NCBI RefSeq assembly: GCF_020882245.1
Contig: NC_083598.1
Span: 92,509,714-92,573,713 of the forward strand
DNA: 64,000 bases
Reading direction: 5' to 3'
From: Rhopalosiphum padi
Lineage: Eukaryota; Arthropoda; Insecta; Hemiptera; Aphididae
Below the pieces are notes generated by a model. The model saw only the letters and a list, made by a program, of their open reading frames with translations, did not search any database and was not told the origin of the DNA. This document shows, in pieces, positions 22,685 to 38,720 of this stretch (the stretch's first letter is position 1; the number at the start of each line of letters is the position of its first letter). The position numbers were made by a program, and so were the translations under genes.

Positions 22685-25591
22685 TAATGTCTTATTATTA
22701 TTTTATGTATAAGGTTACATCTTCTTTTTTTATTTATACCAATTTTCTTAGTAATTGAATAATTACTAATTATCAGTAGGGAACGGACTTTAATGCCATA
22801 AAAATAAGAAAAATGTCCTTAAAAAATACGACTTAATGCCTTAAAAAACTTTTAAAATGTATTTAAATTCAATAAAAACACAATTTTGAACTTTTAGATA
22901 AATAGCTTATCTAGCTTATCTTTACCTAATTGTGTGTAATAATATGTTGTAAGTTGTATGTTTATACGTGTGTCTACAGATGTCAACAATAATTTCATCT
23001 GGATTTATTTGATCGATAAAAACATAATAAATATTTATTTTACTTTTTTAGAATGAATGTTCATACATTTTTATTGAATTTTATCCATTCATGGACAATT
23101 GGGGTATGTGTTCTAATGGGTTGTCAAATTTCTACAAAATTGTATGTTCTTATAGTAGATTTTGAGTTCATTATGATTAACAGAGATAAAATTTTCTTAC
23201 GTCTGGTGTCATTTCAAACAGCTTGGAGAAATATATGCCAGTTAAACTGGAGGGGACTTCTCTCATCCTAACTAAAGACAATAAGCTGAGAAGGTTCCCT
23301 TGTGGTGACTTGAATCACATTGAGCAGAACACGAATAGGATTTTTTGAAAAAGCCAAATCTGATGAGACTACTGTTAGAACAATTTGAGTAAAGTATAAA
23401 CCCGCAGGTAGCGTTAAATCTGTCTACGACCTGTCTTCAGCCATATCTCCACATTAGGGACAACTATTTTAACTTTTAATAACTTTTAACATTAATAAAA
23501 TCAAAGATTCCACAAATTATATATGCTACAATTTTCAGTCACTATATAATCAGTGCATAACATTATGTTGAATTAAATTTTATCTTTTTCTTCGATGCTT
23601 ATTATTTCTTTTTATTTTATATATGATGAAAAAAAAATCAAAGAGAGTAGAAAACGTTCACTTAAAAAAACTGGTATAAATTTGCAGGCTATTGCCAATG
23701 ATCCAAAACAAAAAAATATATCATTAGTTTGTTTCCAGTGCCTTATTGTTTTTTTTTTAATAAATTATCTTTTTTATCTTCATATTATATAATTATTAAA
23801 TAGTAATTTGAAAATGATTGTCATAAATTATTTTTAGAAGCATTAGTAAAAAGAAAAGTTACATCTTACAGTAAATATATAATGCAATTTAAGAAGTCAA
23901 ACTTAAAGCACATAAAAAAATACAAATATCTTTTACTTGGATGATAAATTTGGAAACTAAAAGATTAGGAAGTAAAATTTTTTGTACTCTAAGTATTTTT
24001 TATGTTGTATGTGAAATAAATTTATTTTTCTAAAACGGTGGGCTGTTGAGTCCCAGTTTGCCTCGTATAGTTTCATTATTTAAAATCCATATACCCTGAT
24101 ATTACCCTGTGTATTCTGTCTTATAAACATATAACATAGCAAATTTGCATTCACTAGACTTAATTTTATGTTATTATCTTTAATTTAAAGAGAATTGACC
24201 TATTTAGAAAGTTAAAGGTAAAAATAACAAAGGCTAATAAAAGGTATATAATTATACACTCGAATAGTGCCTACGTCATACATGTTATCAGGTCTTATAA
24301 ATTTTATCAATTGGATCATTTGGAACCAAACTAAGATGCCTATTTAAAATGTATACAAAATAAATTATTAAATTAATTTTGTTTGTTAAAACAATTTAAA
24401 ACAGTTTAGAGCATTTGTCTTTTGTGATAGATTTAATAGATTTGGCTATTTTAAAAGATTATAACCATAGACATATAACACATATAACATATGTTTATGA
24501 TTATAACTTACAAACTTATTTTATATACATTTTAAATGTGTATTTTGTTTGGATCCAAAATGAAATTTTGATAAGGATTAATATTGTATGTGACATCACA
24601 CTATTCGTCCGTATTTAAGTGTTGGCTTTTTTTAATACCTTAATTTTCTAAGGAAAACTAGTATTATAAATATTACACTCATATTTAGCTTAAAAATTAA
24701 AATATCGAAACATACAATATATTAGGTATTTAGAATTAAAATGAACAAGTTTATACTACAGTCTAAAATAATTAATACATTTTGATTAAAAATAAAAATT
24801 AGTTTAGCCAGTTAAGTAAACAACATATTTTAAATTATGATTAAATTACAAAAAACAGTTGTATTTATAATTTTTTTATTTAAAATTATTAACTTGAATT
24901 GTATATTAAATTAATAATTTAATTACAACAGCCTATTATTTTAATAAATGCATTTCAGTCAATTATTTTAATAATCAAGAAAAGTGTATAATTTTCTAAA
25001 TTAACTATAGCATATAAATATATAATTCCCCAACTTTACACTTAAACATAAATTTACAAACAGAATAAATTTAATTTATTGTAAATTTAATTATTTAGTT
25101 AATTTAAACAATACATAGTCTGAATAATGATTTTAAATAAATTGAATTTTATCTAATATTATAATAAGAGTCAAAAACACTGAGACAGTTAACGCTTCAG
25201 AATTAGTTATATGTAGGGTAAATGGAACAATATACTCTAAATATATTTTCCAACAATGCTCATAAGATAAATAGAAAAGTAATTTAATATTAAGTATGTA
25301 ATTCATGAAGAAACATACTAAATAGATGTTGATGACTGATAAGTATATTTTAAACTCTTTCTCTATTTCAGATAAGTAAAACAATTTTTTTTAATTCATA
25401 TAAGAAATATATATATATAATAATAATTCATTAATAATTATTAATTATATTATGTACATAAACACATTAGATACATTACAATTCAAAATGATAGATCTAA
25501 CTCTTTATAATAGGGTGTCATTCATGAACAATTGTTACATAACTCTGAACAATGAAAAAAAAAAGTACATCCTGTTACTGTGAATTTATCA
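22685..25591. other. USB1-CNEP1R1 convergent intergenic region, with a dispersed repeat
   Basis: At 22775-22865 the text AATGCCATAAAAATAAG followed by more ATGCC/TTAAAAAA units matches a dispersed repeat also seen at 55008 and, inverted, at 60300. The plus-strand frame at 23053-23271 and the following 200 bp look slightly coding-like but are broken, and I cannot name a family. The rest is A+T-rich 3' flanking DNA. No clear AATAAA was identified for USB1. Confidence 0.5.
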
Positions 25592-26694
25592 TCACGTATT
25601 CTGTTGTGGCCTAGGTCTAAGTATTAGTTTTCCAGAATCATCACAAGACATATTAAAATCAGCTAGCACTTGCCTCGCACGTGACGTTATTATTGATGTT
25701 GCTATCACTTTTTTATGTACACCAGTTATGAGTAATATCACTAGTTAAATAAAATTAAAACAATCAATTAAACACCATTGTTAATTGTTAAATATCTTTA
25801 AAGTATTCTTACTAAGTATCATAGATGAAACGGTGAACAATAAATGATTGTACAGTGATTGGACAAATGATACTTTAGCAGTTTGTGGATCTGTCAACCA
25901 ATAATAAGCACCTATTGAAGCACTTAATGTTGAAATAGCTAAAATTGCTGAAAAAATAAATATCAAATTTACATATTATCATTGTACTTTAACAAATAAA
26001 ATGCTCTTACTTCGCCATCGATTAGTTATTGGTTTGATAGAAGCAATCACCTCGGTTAGTCGCCGCTCAAAAGCTTTAAGATCTATAACATTTAATTTAT
26101 TTCATGAATTAATAAAATTTATAGAACATATGAAATTTAGATTTTATAATGTTATTTATTATATTAAATAATAAATAATTTTAATTTTTAATATCTATTT
26201 ATTCAAATTTTTAAGTATTATTTTCTAACTGTTTGCTTTGATAAATTAATATTGATATGTATTATTAAGTAATCATATTGAGAATTAAATATATTAATAT
26301 ATATTATGGCAAAGCTCTTGTAAGTATACAAATTAGTAGAGTATAAAACTGGGATAAAATTAAATAGGAATTCTTGTTCATTTTTTCATAAAGTAATCCC
26401 ACCCAATGTTTCTATATTGAAAAACCTAAGTGTTACGGAATCATTATTGTTTAAAACAAAATAAAAAAAGAACAAGTGTAGTTATAACAGGAGTAAAAGA
26501 TTAAATCTACCATACATACGAAACTGTATCCTAAACAACAATGTCTGTTGGAACTGTGCATCATAGTGAAAAAGGTACCATCAAGCAGAATATTAAAAGT
26601 GTGGGAACCTTTTGGACTTGCAGGTTTAATTCAAAATAGGCACGATAAAAATATGACATATTTTACCGTCACAAGCAGTCTGTTCGTACGACAT
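25592..26694 (-). CDS. CNEP1R1: Nuclear envelope phosphatase-regulatory subunit 1 (CNEP1R1/TMEM188), 127 aa, 4 coding exons
   Basis: A small membrane protein of the ER and nuclear envelope. It binds and stabilises the phosphatase CTDNEP1 (Dullard), which dephosphorylates lipin and so controls phosphatidate-derived lipid synthesis; yeast Spo7 is the distant counterpart. Minus-strand exons: 26694-26667, 26082-26011, 25947-25813 and 25740-25592, with GT-AG junctions and 384 bp in frame. The N-terminus [20 protein letters not shown] carries the family signature [11 protein letters not shown]. The first membrane segment is about 34-50, followed by the loop [14 protein letters not shown], and the second is about 68-85. 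The tail [20 protein letters not shown] is characteristic. Length equals the vertebrate protein within two residues. The 28-nt first exon was chosen because its donor phase (one base, G) completes Asp10. Confidence 0.96.
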
Positions 26695-27375
26695 TTTATT
26701 CCGTGTTCAGTCTCTCGGTCGGTATTGCCGGTATGATAGATCTTACGTTGTCCTACTCATCGCAATCCAGAAGATGTCCTTCGTTCTCATCGAGCCGTGT
26801 CAAAAACGATAAACCTAACCACAGCTGTCATCTGTGTATTTCTTACCGATCGTGTGTTAACTTATCCGAGATTAAAAAAAATTGAAATTACTTAATATTC
26901 AAGTAATATAATATAACAACGTTGGTCGACGTCTCGACTCTCGACGACGACGATCACGATCGTAAACTCGTAACGCGCTGTCAGTTGTGTATTATTTTCT
27001 TTATCAACGACCGCGAGATCGCGAACCGAAGACTGTAAACATGACGGCTACTGACACAGTGATACCGAAACCGATGCATAATTATGGTCGTCAACCCACA
27101 AAGTCGTTCGTTACTTCTGCCCGATGATAATAATTCTCCCGCCGGATATTATTTATAGGTTATGTTCTTATGCGACTAAATACAAAACAAATATTGTGTT
27201 TTTCTGCCATTATTGTATCATTTGTATCAGTTTTTTAGTTGATCAATGTTTGTAATTTCTATAGTTACGAGTTTACGACTTAATGAGTATTTAACATTTT
27301 TTACATCTCGTGTATCGTGTGATTTATAAGAAAAATTAGGAATTGTCCCAAATCCGTTTACTTTTGTAAACTACC
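26695..27375. promoter_or_regulatory. Shared divergent promoter region of CNEP1R1 and RUVBL2
   Basis: Only about 680 bp separates the two start codons, which point away from each other. The stretch is visibly richer in G+C and CpG (notably 26930-27130) than its surroundings, as is common for insect housekeeping promoters. A TCAGTT arthropod-type initiator occurs at 26981-26986. No TATA box is convincing. Transcription start sites and 5' UTRs cannot be fixed from sequence. The plus-strand frames at 26548-26885 lie over CNEP1R1 exon 1 and its upstream DNA and are not genes. Confidence 0.6.
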
Positions 27376-31425
<4,050 letters not shown>

Positions 31426-33039
31426 TTTAAATTTTAAATGTTGATTTATCTTAGACTAGCAAAGTCACTGTTTTGTAATTAAAATAATAATAATTTACTC
31501 ACACAATTCCATATTTAATGTTGCCTAAAATATTGTGTACTTTTGAAAATATAATGTTTTTTTATTATTTTATCACTTTTTTTTTTATTAATCTAAGTTT
31601 TTTTTATAAACAAAATACATATAAAAAAAATGTTTTAGATATTATGTGAAAAAAATCAATGATTCATTTATTATCGATTTGAAACTTGTGGTTAATTAAT
31701 TTGCATTATTTTAAAAACAAATATAATTTATTAGAAAATAGAAATGGTTGATTGTAATTGCTGGCAATCTTATTTGAATGATTTTGTTTAAATGTACAAA
31801 CTTGATGATTGATCAAATTTTTCTTGATAAAGATATGATGTGCAATATAGTATTAAAAAGTTCCACAGATATAAATTAAAATTATTCTTTTAAATTATAG
31901 TAATGATTTAACGTATTGATAATTTGTTCAAATAATCAATACTTTTAAAGCAAAATTTAAAATAACTAACCTCAAATACTTATTGATACTAATTTATATT
32001 ACGCAATTTTTTAATATTTATATATTTTTTATTTACAACATATTTATAGAATTTTTATATTTAAAATAGTACATACTTCTTAAAAAAAATTCACTCTGAT
32101 TTATCAATAAATAATGTATTTATTTTTGGTTTCCTTAGATTTATCTGAATAACAGCACATGATTACCTACATTCATTATGTATGTATTTGATTTATTGTA
32201 ATTTCTATTAATTTTAGTTTCTTCTATGAAGAAGCTATCTGTTAAACTTGTGCTCTTAGTCGTCATATGTTCTTATTATATAATCACTGGCTATACATAT
32301 ATGATTATATATTTCATAGCAATACTTTAATTTTGTTATGCAAGTATCATTGCATATCTACCATATAGGTGCTTGTAACAATGTTGTTTAAAAAGATATA
32401 TTTTTAATTATTGAAATTTACTCACAAACATATTATTGCAATATTTTAATTATTTAAAAAAATATATATAGTTAGGAAATACTATAAAAGTTTCATAAAT
32501 TGAAAACTACTCAAATAATAAATGTAAATGTTAATGTATCAAAAAAAATCATCTGATTAACAATTTAAACGGTTAAAAAAAGAGTTAGGAAACCAACTAT
32601 AATATGATACAAAAAAAATTGAAAATACTTTACTTTTAAAGTATGTTAAATATTTCAAAAATATGTTAGGTTGGTAAGGTTGAAAAGTATTATTAATTTT
32701 TACTTTTTCTCCTCCATTTTCTTAACCTTGAGTAATGAGCGCTAACTATATCCAATTTACTACCAGAAGGAATTATCTTCGAAGATAAAGGTAGAAAAAA
32801 TTTTACATTTAATAAAGGTGACAACATAATATGACATGAAAATAAGGCGAATCGATTTAACTTCTACACTAACAGTATACCATAGGTTAATTGGCTATTG
32901 AGCGCCTTCTTTAGTATGTAATTTTAACTTTTTAAGGTATAAAAATATAAACTAAAATATTATGTTGGTTTAGCGGCGTTTTATTATTATTATTAAATAA
33001 CTATAAGCATTGACTGTTAGCTTTCAATGAATTAAAATT
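31426..33039. other. Downstream of RUVBL2, no gene recognised
   Basis: A+T-rich 3' flanking DNA with homopolymer runs. No transposon ends were identified before the MITE at 33048. Confidence 0.5.
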
Positions 33040-33047
33040 GTATTCAT

Positions 33048-33225
33048 CAGTGGCGTGTCTAGGGGAGTGGAAATGACCCCCCCACCCCACGTTGGCCGTA
33101 TTTAATATTTTTTGTTTTAAAGATTTATATTTATTTGTATACATGAACGCATACTACAATATGTCATATACAATTTTAGACAGTGTGTGCCCCCCCCCCC
33201 TTAAAAAATTCTGTATATGCCACTG
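33048..33225. mobile_element. hAT-type MITE, 178 bp, with perfect 8-bp duplication
   Basis: The left end CAGTGGCGTGTCTAGG and the reverse-complemented right end CAGTGGCATATACAG share the first seven bases. The perfect duplication gtattcat lies at 33040-33047 and 33226-33233. Inside are C-rich tracts (about 33078-33095 and ten C at 33191-33200). Non-coding. Similar in design to the MITE interrupted by the intact hAT at 14176-17524. Confidence 0.92.
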
Positions 33226-33233
33226 GTATTCAT

Positions 33234-34375
33234 TCACATTTCACTTTTTGTTTCAGTTTAATAATAATTAATAATCCCTAATTCCAACGCATTATGGATA
33301 TGTATATTATAATTTATAATCATATGCCATATGCGTGAAATGCGTTTGTCAAAAATTTATGGTTGTTCGCGCGGCTCTCAACAACTAGGTAACAAGTTTA
33401 AATAATATTATAAATTATAATCATCCAAAGAAAAACATCTATACAGGGAACTTATTATTATCTGTTATTACTTAGAACGAAGTATCTTGCCTAAAACTCA
33501 ACAGCTGGTGTAATATTATATAGGTATTAACGAGTAAATGATAAATAACTATTAAAATAAATTTAAAAACGGGTTCATACAGTTTCATACATAAGTACAC
33601 AACGAACTGATTATTATTTGGTTAGGTATCTTACACCTTCCTTAAAAGTTAAAGTATAATATTTTCGCTGCATTGATTTTCTGTACGATTTTGTCTCGTT
33701 GAACTAGTTGAACTGCCGCACACAATGTGTACCGTTGCGGCGTTGCACAATAATGAACAATGATATGGACACACGTATGGATTACGCAAGTATGTACCCC
33801 CTTTTCCACATTTAATTATCGTTAATATAGCTGTTTAATATCATTATGATATTATACTTGAGTTGAATAGAAGAAAAAACCAAACCGACAATTCGGTCGA
33901 TTTTTCTAAGACAAAGGGCACATGCGATTCCGGTTACAAAATAATAATATAATTATAATATATGTCCTTTATTGTAATGACCAAAACGGTCCTCATTTGA
34001 AGAGTACTTCAACTTAAACTCTATTTCAATTAGGAGTTAATAGGTAAAATTATTTCGTAAACATTTTAAAAGGAAACACACTGTAGATGCTCATATACAA
34101 TATGTCCCAAAAGGCACGTTATTATCCTTAATATCTCCGTAGAAAATCAATATATTTAAATGAGATTTTTTTTTTACAGTAATAAGTATGGAAATTCTGA
34201 TTGAATGGCATAAGATTTAATTTTTTTTTTTCAAAAATTCAAGAATTATCAAACAATTTTGTATGAAAAATGCAATTAAGTTCTTAAAGTTTTTAAAATA
34301 GCCATTTGATTGATCATATTTTTTAAAACAGTTCAAAAAAAAAATATTAAAATTAAATAATAATTGACAAAATTA
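33234..34375. other. Intergenic, no gene recognised
   Basis: A+T-rich, with one slightly richer patch near 33690-33800. No exon with both splice context and coding character was seen. Confidence 0.5.
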
Positions 34376-34383
34376 AAGCCAAT

Positions 34384-34710
34384 TAGTGCTCGAATTGGAA
34401 GAGGGGGTGCGCAGGGGGACGGTGCTCCCCTACTACTTTTTTTTGCGTACCCCAACTTTGTTTTTTCGCAGGAATGGGGGGGACAGCACAAACTTGTGTC
34501 CAAAATAATTTTTATTAAAATGTGGATTTCAATTTATAAAAAGTATTAAAATTTTTATTAGTACCAAAATACTAGTATAAGGTCTATGGGTATAAGTAAG
34601 GTTGTCAAATCCCCCATGGGTCCGTGTTAAGTAATTTTGCACTTGAAGCGCAAATTTAAATCGTTAGATTGAGCAGAAGCTCAACTTAATCTTTTCCAAT
34701 TCGAACACTG
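34384..34710. mobile_element. hAT-type MITE, 327 bp, with 6/8 target duplication
   Basis: The left end TAGTGCTCGAATTGGAAGA and the reverse-complemented right end CAGTGTTCGAATTGGAAAA match at 16 of 19 positions. The flanks aagccaat (34376-34383) and gagtcaat (34711-34718) agree at 6 of 8 positions. The plus-strand frame at 34364-34549 is inside it and is not a gene. Confidence 0.85.
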
Positions 34711-34718
34711 GAGTCAAT

Positions 34719-36638
34719 AATGTTTTTAAATTTCTAAGAACAATAATTTTGTTACCTAGCAAAATACAAATTGCGCGATTTCAACAATTTCGATTTGAAC
34801 GATGATTTTTTAATGACAAATTGTAAATATCTAATTATTAATACATTTTTTTAATAAAATGTGAGACAATTAATTTTTTTTTAATTATATAAATTAACTA
34901 TTAACATACAAAATTCTAGTTATCAAAAATTAACATTGTTCTCTTAACTGAAAGCTTCACTAATAATTAGATTTAGATATACAAATTGTCATGAAAAAAG
35001 CAGGAACATTTAATGTTTGATTTAGTTCAAATTTAAACTTAAAATTTCTAAAAAAAAAATATAATTGAATAATTCTTAGATTTTCTGATTTCAGTATGAG
35101 TTACGTATGACACTATGAGGAACTTTTCATTAATATTTCAAATTTTAGTTATACAATTTGTATATTTTATAAATGTTCAACTGCAAAACAATTTGCAAAT
35201 TTTAGTGAAATTGAGGTGTTTTGTTAAAAAAAAAAAATACACATCATTGTTAAATCAATACTTTTATTAATCTGTTCAGTATCTAAGAAATTAGCTAATT
35301 ACATAGATATGTTTATTAATGACTTCAAATAATTTAAAAATATGTATTTCCTAAAACGGTCACGTTTTTTCATATAATAAGTGTTTACCTTTATTATATT
35401 TAATCACCGCCAATATTGTACAGAATACTCATATTATATGAATGTGTATTTTCACCCTGCAGGACTGCTCGCAAAATTAAAATATGGTGGCGAACGTCGA
35501 GTAGATTAAAATATGCATAATAATAATAATTATAATATTATTATATAGGACGTCCGCGGCAGCTGGTCAACGAGGACCGGGCCGGGTCATCCGTTCACCG
35601 AAAGGGTGTAAACACAAAACAGACGTACTCTGGTATATATTATGGACAGTGTGTGTAGGGAGAGAGTGCGGATATATCCTATAGGTAACTTGGGTAGGTA
35701 ATACAATACACAATTGTGTGGGTATTATACAACTATGTGTGCCCAAAAGAAACAGAACGAAAACCTATGACACGATTAGCCGCCGTTTATGGCCCGTCGA
35801 AGCAACACAAAGTACAAACAGCTGACCAGATGTTCGTCGGAATCCGCTTTTAATTATTATTATTATGCCGAACAGATAGCAACCCTCGAGATTCGTCGGC
35901 CGTTTTAATATTGTATACCTACTGTCATAATAATATGCATATCAACATATTGTACATAGCCTCAAACGAACGGACAGCGGATCTGCGTTTATTTACTACA
36001 CATTATTATTATGACCTGCGTACCTACGATTATGTTTAATAATAATACAATGAATATTGTTCATTATCGCAACGAAAAATCTTAATTACCATATGTATAC
36101 ATAATATTGTGCTACTATATAATATAATAGGTACTTATATTATAATTTATAAGTGATGATTACCTTAATACACAATATTGAATGGCTCAACTATCGTTAG
36201 ATACAATAAAATAGTGCTTACCATTAATATGTGAACACAAGAACATTTGAAATGCAATATTATATTCCTGCAGACGACTCGCGGTTTTTAGTTTTTAAAA
36301 ATATTTAATACGATCGTTATAGAGTTTACATGTATTGTATTTTTTACGACCAAATCTATATAGCAGAGTATACGATGACATAATTCTAATTAAATAAAAT
36401 TATTTAAGTAATCTTACAAATTTTATATTGATTTTTTACAATTATTCGAATAATTTAAATTATATTGTTAGACTTAACATATTATGTTATTTAAAAAAAT
36501 ATTTCAAATAATTATCTAGATAAAAAATGTTCAAACTGACTTAACTCTACTATATTATATTATATTTAGGTATATATGAAAACATTTTCACTCCACACGT
36601 CGACATTTACATTGCACTTTAGAGTTACATCGTGCCCG
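34719..36638. other. Intergenic with a G+C-rich island at 35545-36000
   Basis: Mostly A+T-rich. The island at 35545-35640 follows an acceptor-like ttattatatag. One frame from 35549 reads DVRGSWSTRTGPGHPFTERV and stops at 35609-35611. Two other frames are also open, so coding is only a possibility. No partner exon was found. Confidence 0.3.
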
Positions 36639-38114
36639 TGGCGTATTTAGCCCCCCCCCCCGTCCAGAAAAATGATTTAAAAACCTCAAATTTTAAATAT
36701 GTCAATTTGTCAATATTCAATAATATAATAGTTAGTTTATTTTGAAAATTTCGTACAATACTCACACCTACATCGTATAGTGTATACGAATCTAATGCGG
36801 GATATCGGTTATTGGTCGGATCAATCGATAGGAAGTCGAAATATGGCCAATATCTGTATTCGTAAAAAAAACTATTAACTTCTAATTATTGATACGGTTC
36901 GGCGTTGGCGGAGTATAATTAGGCGCGTTTTGTCTTTTTGGGTATACGATTGCACGCAGTGCAAGAATAATAAAAGATATAATTTTGACTATTCAAACTT
37001 CAAAGGCGCATGATTGTGCGTGAAATTGAGTGTGACGTTGCGAAATTTTTTATAACAAACTTCAAATAATAATAAATTTTAATATTTAAATACAGATATA
37101 AATACATCGTTAAAAAATTTAAATATTAAAAAATCTTAATTTTGTAATTTCTTTAATTGTGTAATGACTGTAATCTGTATCTTCTAAAGATGTATAGGAT
37201 AGGGAGGGAAGTTAAGTTAATTTTATTGGCCGCCAGATATAAAACTTATAATTTTTCGTTTGCAATTTTCCCATAAAACTTGTCTATCAGTTTTTTTAAT
37301 TTGTATATACAGGGTGTTGTGCTTACTGTAGACGTAGGTTTACTGTTTTTTATAGCACCTCCGTCTGACATATCAACCAGCTGTCTGAAGTATCAAAATT
37401 TGTGCCCGTGTACTACTAACAAATCACTTCGCCTTTCCGAAGTTATATGATGAATTTAATTTTCCATTTAAAAAATTAATATAAAATGTTAACACTGTGA
37501 AAAAGAACATAAATTGACACAGTTGAACACAATTGACGAAAGTAGGTATCTATAGTAACATTATGGCATCACACGCAATTATAGTTTAGTTGTATATTAT
37601 TCGTACAAGTATGGAAATTTATAATAAAGATATTGCATGTAGTATGAAGTATTCTGATCTGATATAAAAGTATGATCTAAAATTCTAAAATCTAACCAAT
37701 CAATTCTTAGTGATGGCCGATGGGAAGTTTGTTTGGTGTCAGCTAGTAATAATAACTAATAAGTAATAAATAACTTATACGGATTTACCGTAAACCTATA
37801 TATTTGGTAACGCTTCTTAAAAGTATAAGAATAATATAACATGCGCAATCGTACGCCTAAAAAGGTATTACCGCCAATAAGAACCGCGCGCAATCGTATC
37901 GTGCCCTTTAGCAATCACCATTGGATCTATATCAGTATTATTATTATTATTATTATTTATTCTATCGACTGTTCTTAATTATCCAATTTTACTTGAGTAA
38001 TGAGTATTATATCATTCTCGAGTTTTGACGAATGGCCGACGACAAAATTATTTCACTATTATAACCCCTCTTTCTCAAAAAAAAAAAAAATAATAAGTTT
38101 GTAAATGCGCCACT
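36639..38114. repeat. Possible TIR element of about 1.5 kb, nested inverted repeats
   Basis: Near the left edge, CCGTGGCGTATTTAGCCC with a C-tract resembles a hAT MITE start. Near the right edge, the reverse complement of aaatgcgccactg gives CAGTGGCGCATTT. Inside, 36905-36960 (ttggcggagtataatt, gggtatacgattgcacg) is an inverted partner of 37843-37890 (gcgcaatcgtacgcc, ggtattaccgccaa). Flanking 8-mers do not match, so these could be pieces of two elements. No coding frame. Confidence 0.4.
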
Positions 38115-38605
38115 GCGTCTTAGCATTCTGTAATAACGTCATTGATTGAACCAAGTGCAACTCTAACAGTTTTTTTGTGGTAAGCAGTGCAAGTGTGCAA
38201 TTATATGAACTGATAATTCAAATTTCAAATACATTAAAATGATTACGAAATCCTTATAAACCGCATCAAACTATCGTTAACTTAGGGAATACAACACAAG
38301 TAATTTAAACCAAAGTAAAACTTACAAAGTATACATGATAATGTCAATAAAAATAAGAAAATTTAACAGTTATAACTATATAGGTATCAAAAACTAGGAC
38401 AAATAACTGATAAAATATTTTAAAGTATCTAGGGATGAGTGGGTGACATAAAACATGCAAAATAACATGCATTGTGAAATAAACATGACGCTACCCCAAA
38501 GACAAACATGTGCTACTTTGCTCTAGTAAATCTATTTAGGTGAAAATTAATATAAAAAAAGAAAAAGACCAACTATAGGTATGTTAGCTATGCGAAAGCA
38601 GTCCT

Positions 38606-38720
38606 TTCATATGCCTATGCTATCAGGGCCACTACAAAAGGTAACGAAGAAAAGCTCCTGAAATTTGAGAGGAAGATACTAAATAAAATATATGATAATT
38701 TTAAAAATAAAGTAGTTTAC
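38606..38720 (+). pseudogene. Fragment of a LINE reverse-transcriptase C-terminal region
   Basis: The plus strand reads LSYAYAIRATTKGNEEKLLK then FERKILNKIYD. This resembles the segment following reverse transcriptase in many insect LINEs, where a Y-x-S/A-E-T-W-T-L motif precedes a conserved E-E-K/R-L-x-x-F-E-R-K-(I/V)-L-R-K-I. Flanking sequence is too decayed to extend it. Identification is by eye. Confidence 0.5.

Noticed and set aside
23053..23271. Plus-strand 72-codon frame downstream of USB1
   Set aside because: Slightly protein-like but with no recognisable family, no splice context, and disrupted continuation.
26548..26885. Two plus-strand frames of about 60 codons
   Set aside because: They overlap CNEP1R1 exon 1 on the opposite strand and the divergent promoter, and have no family resemblance.
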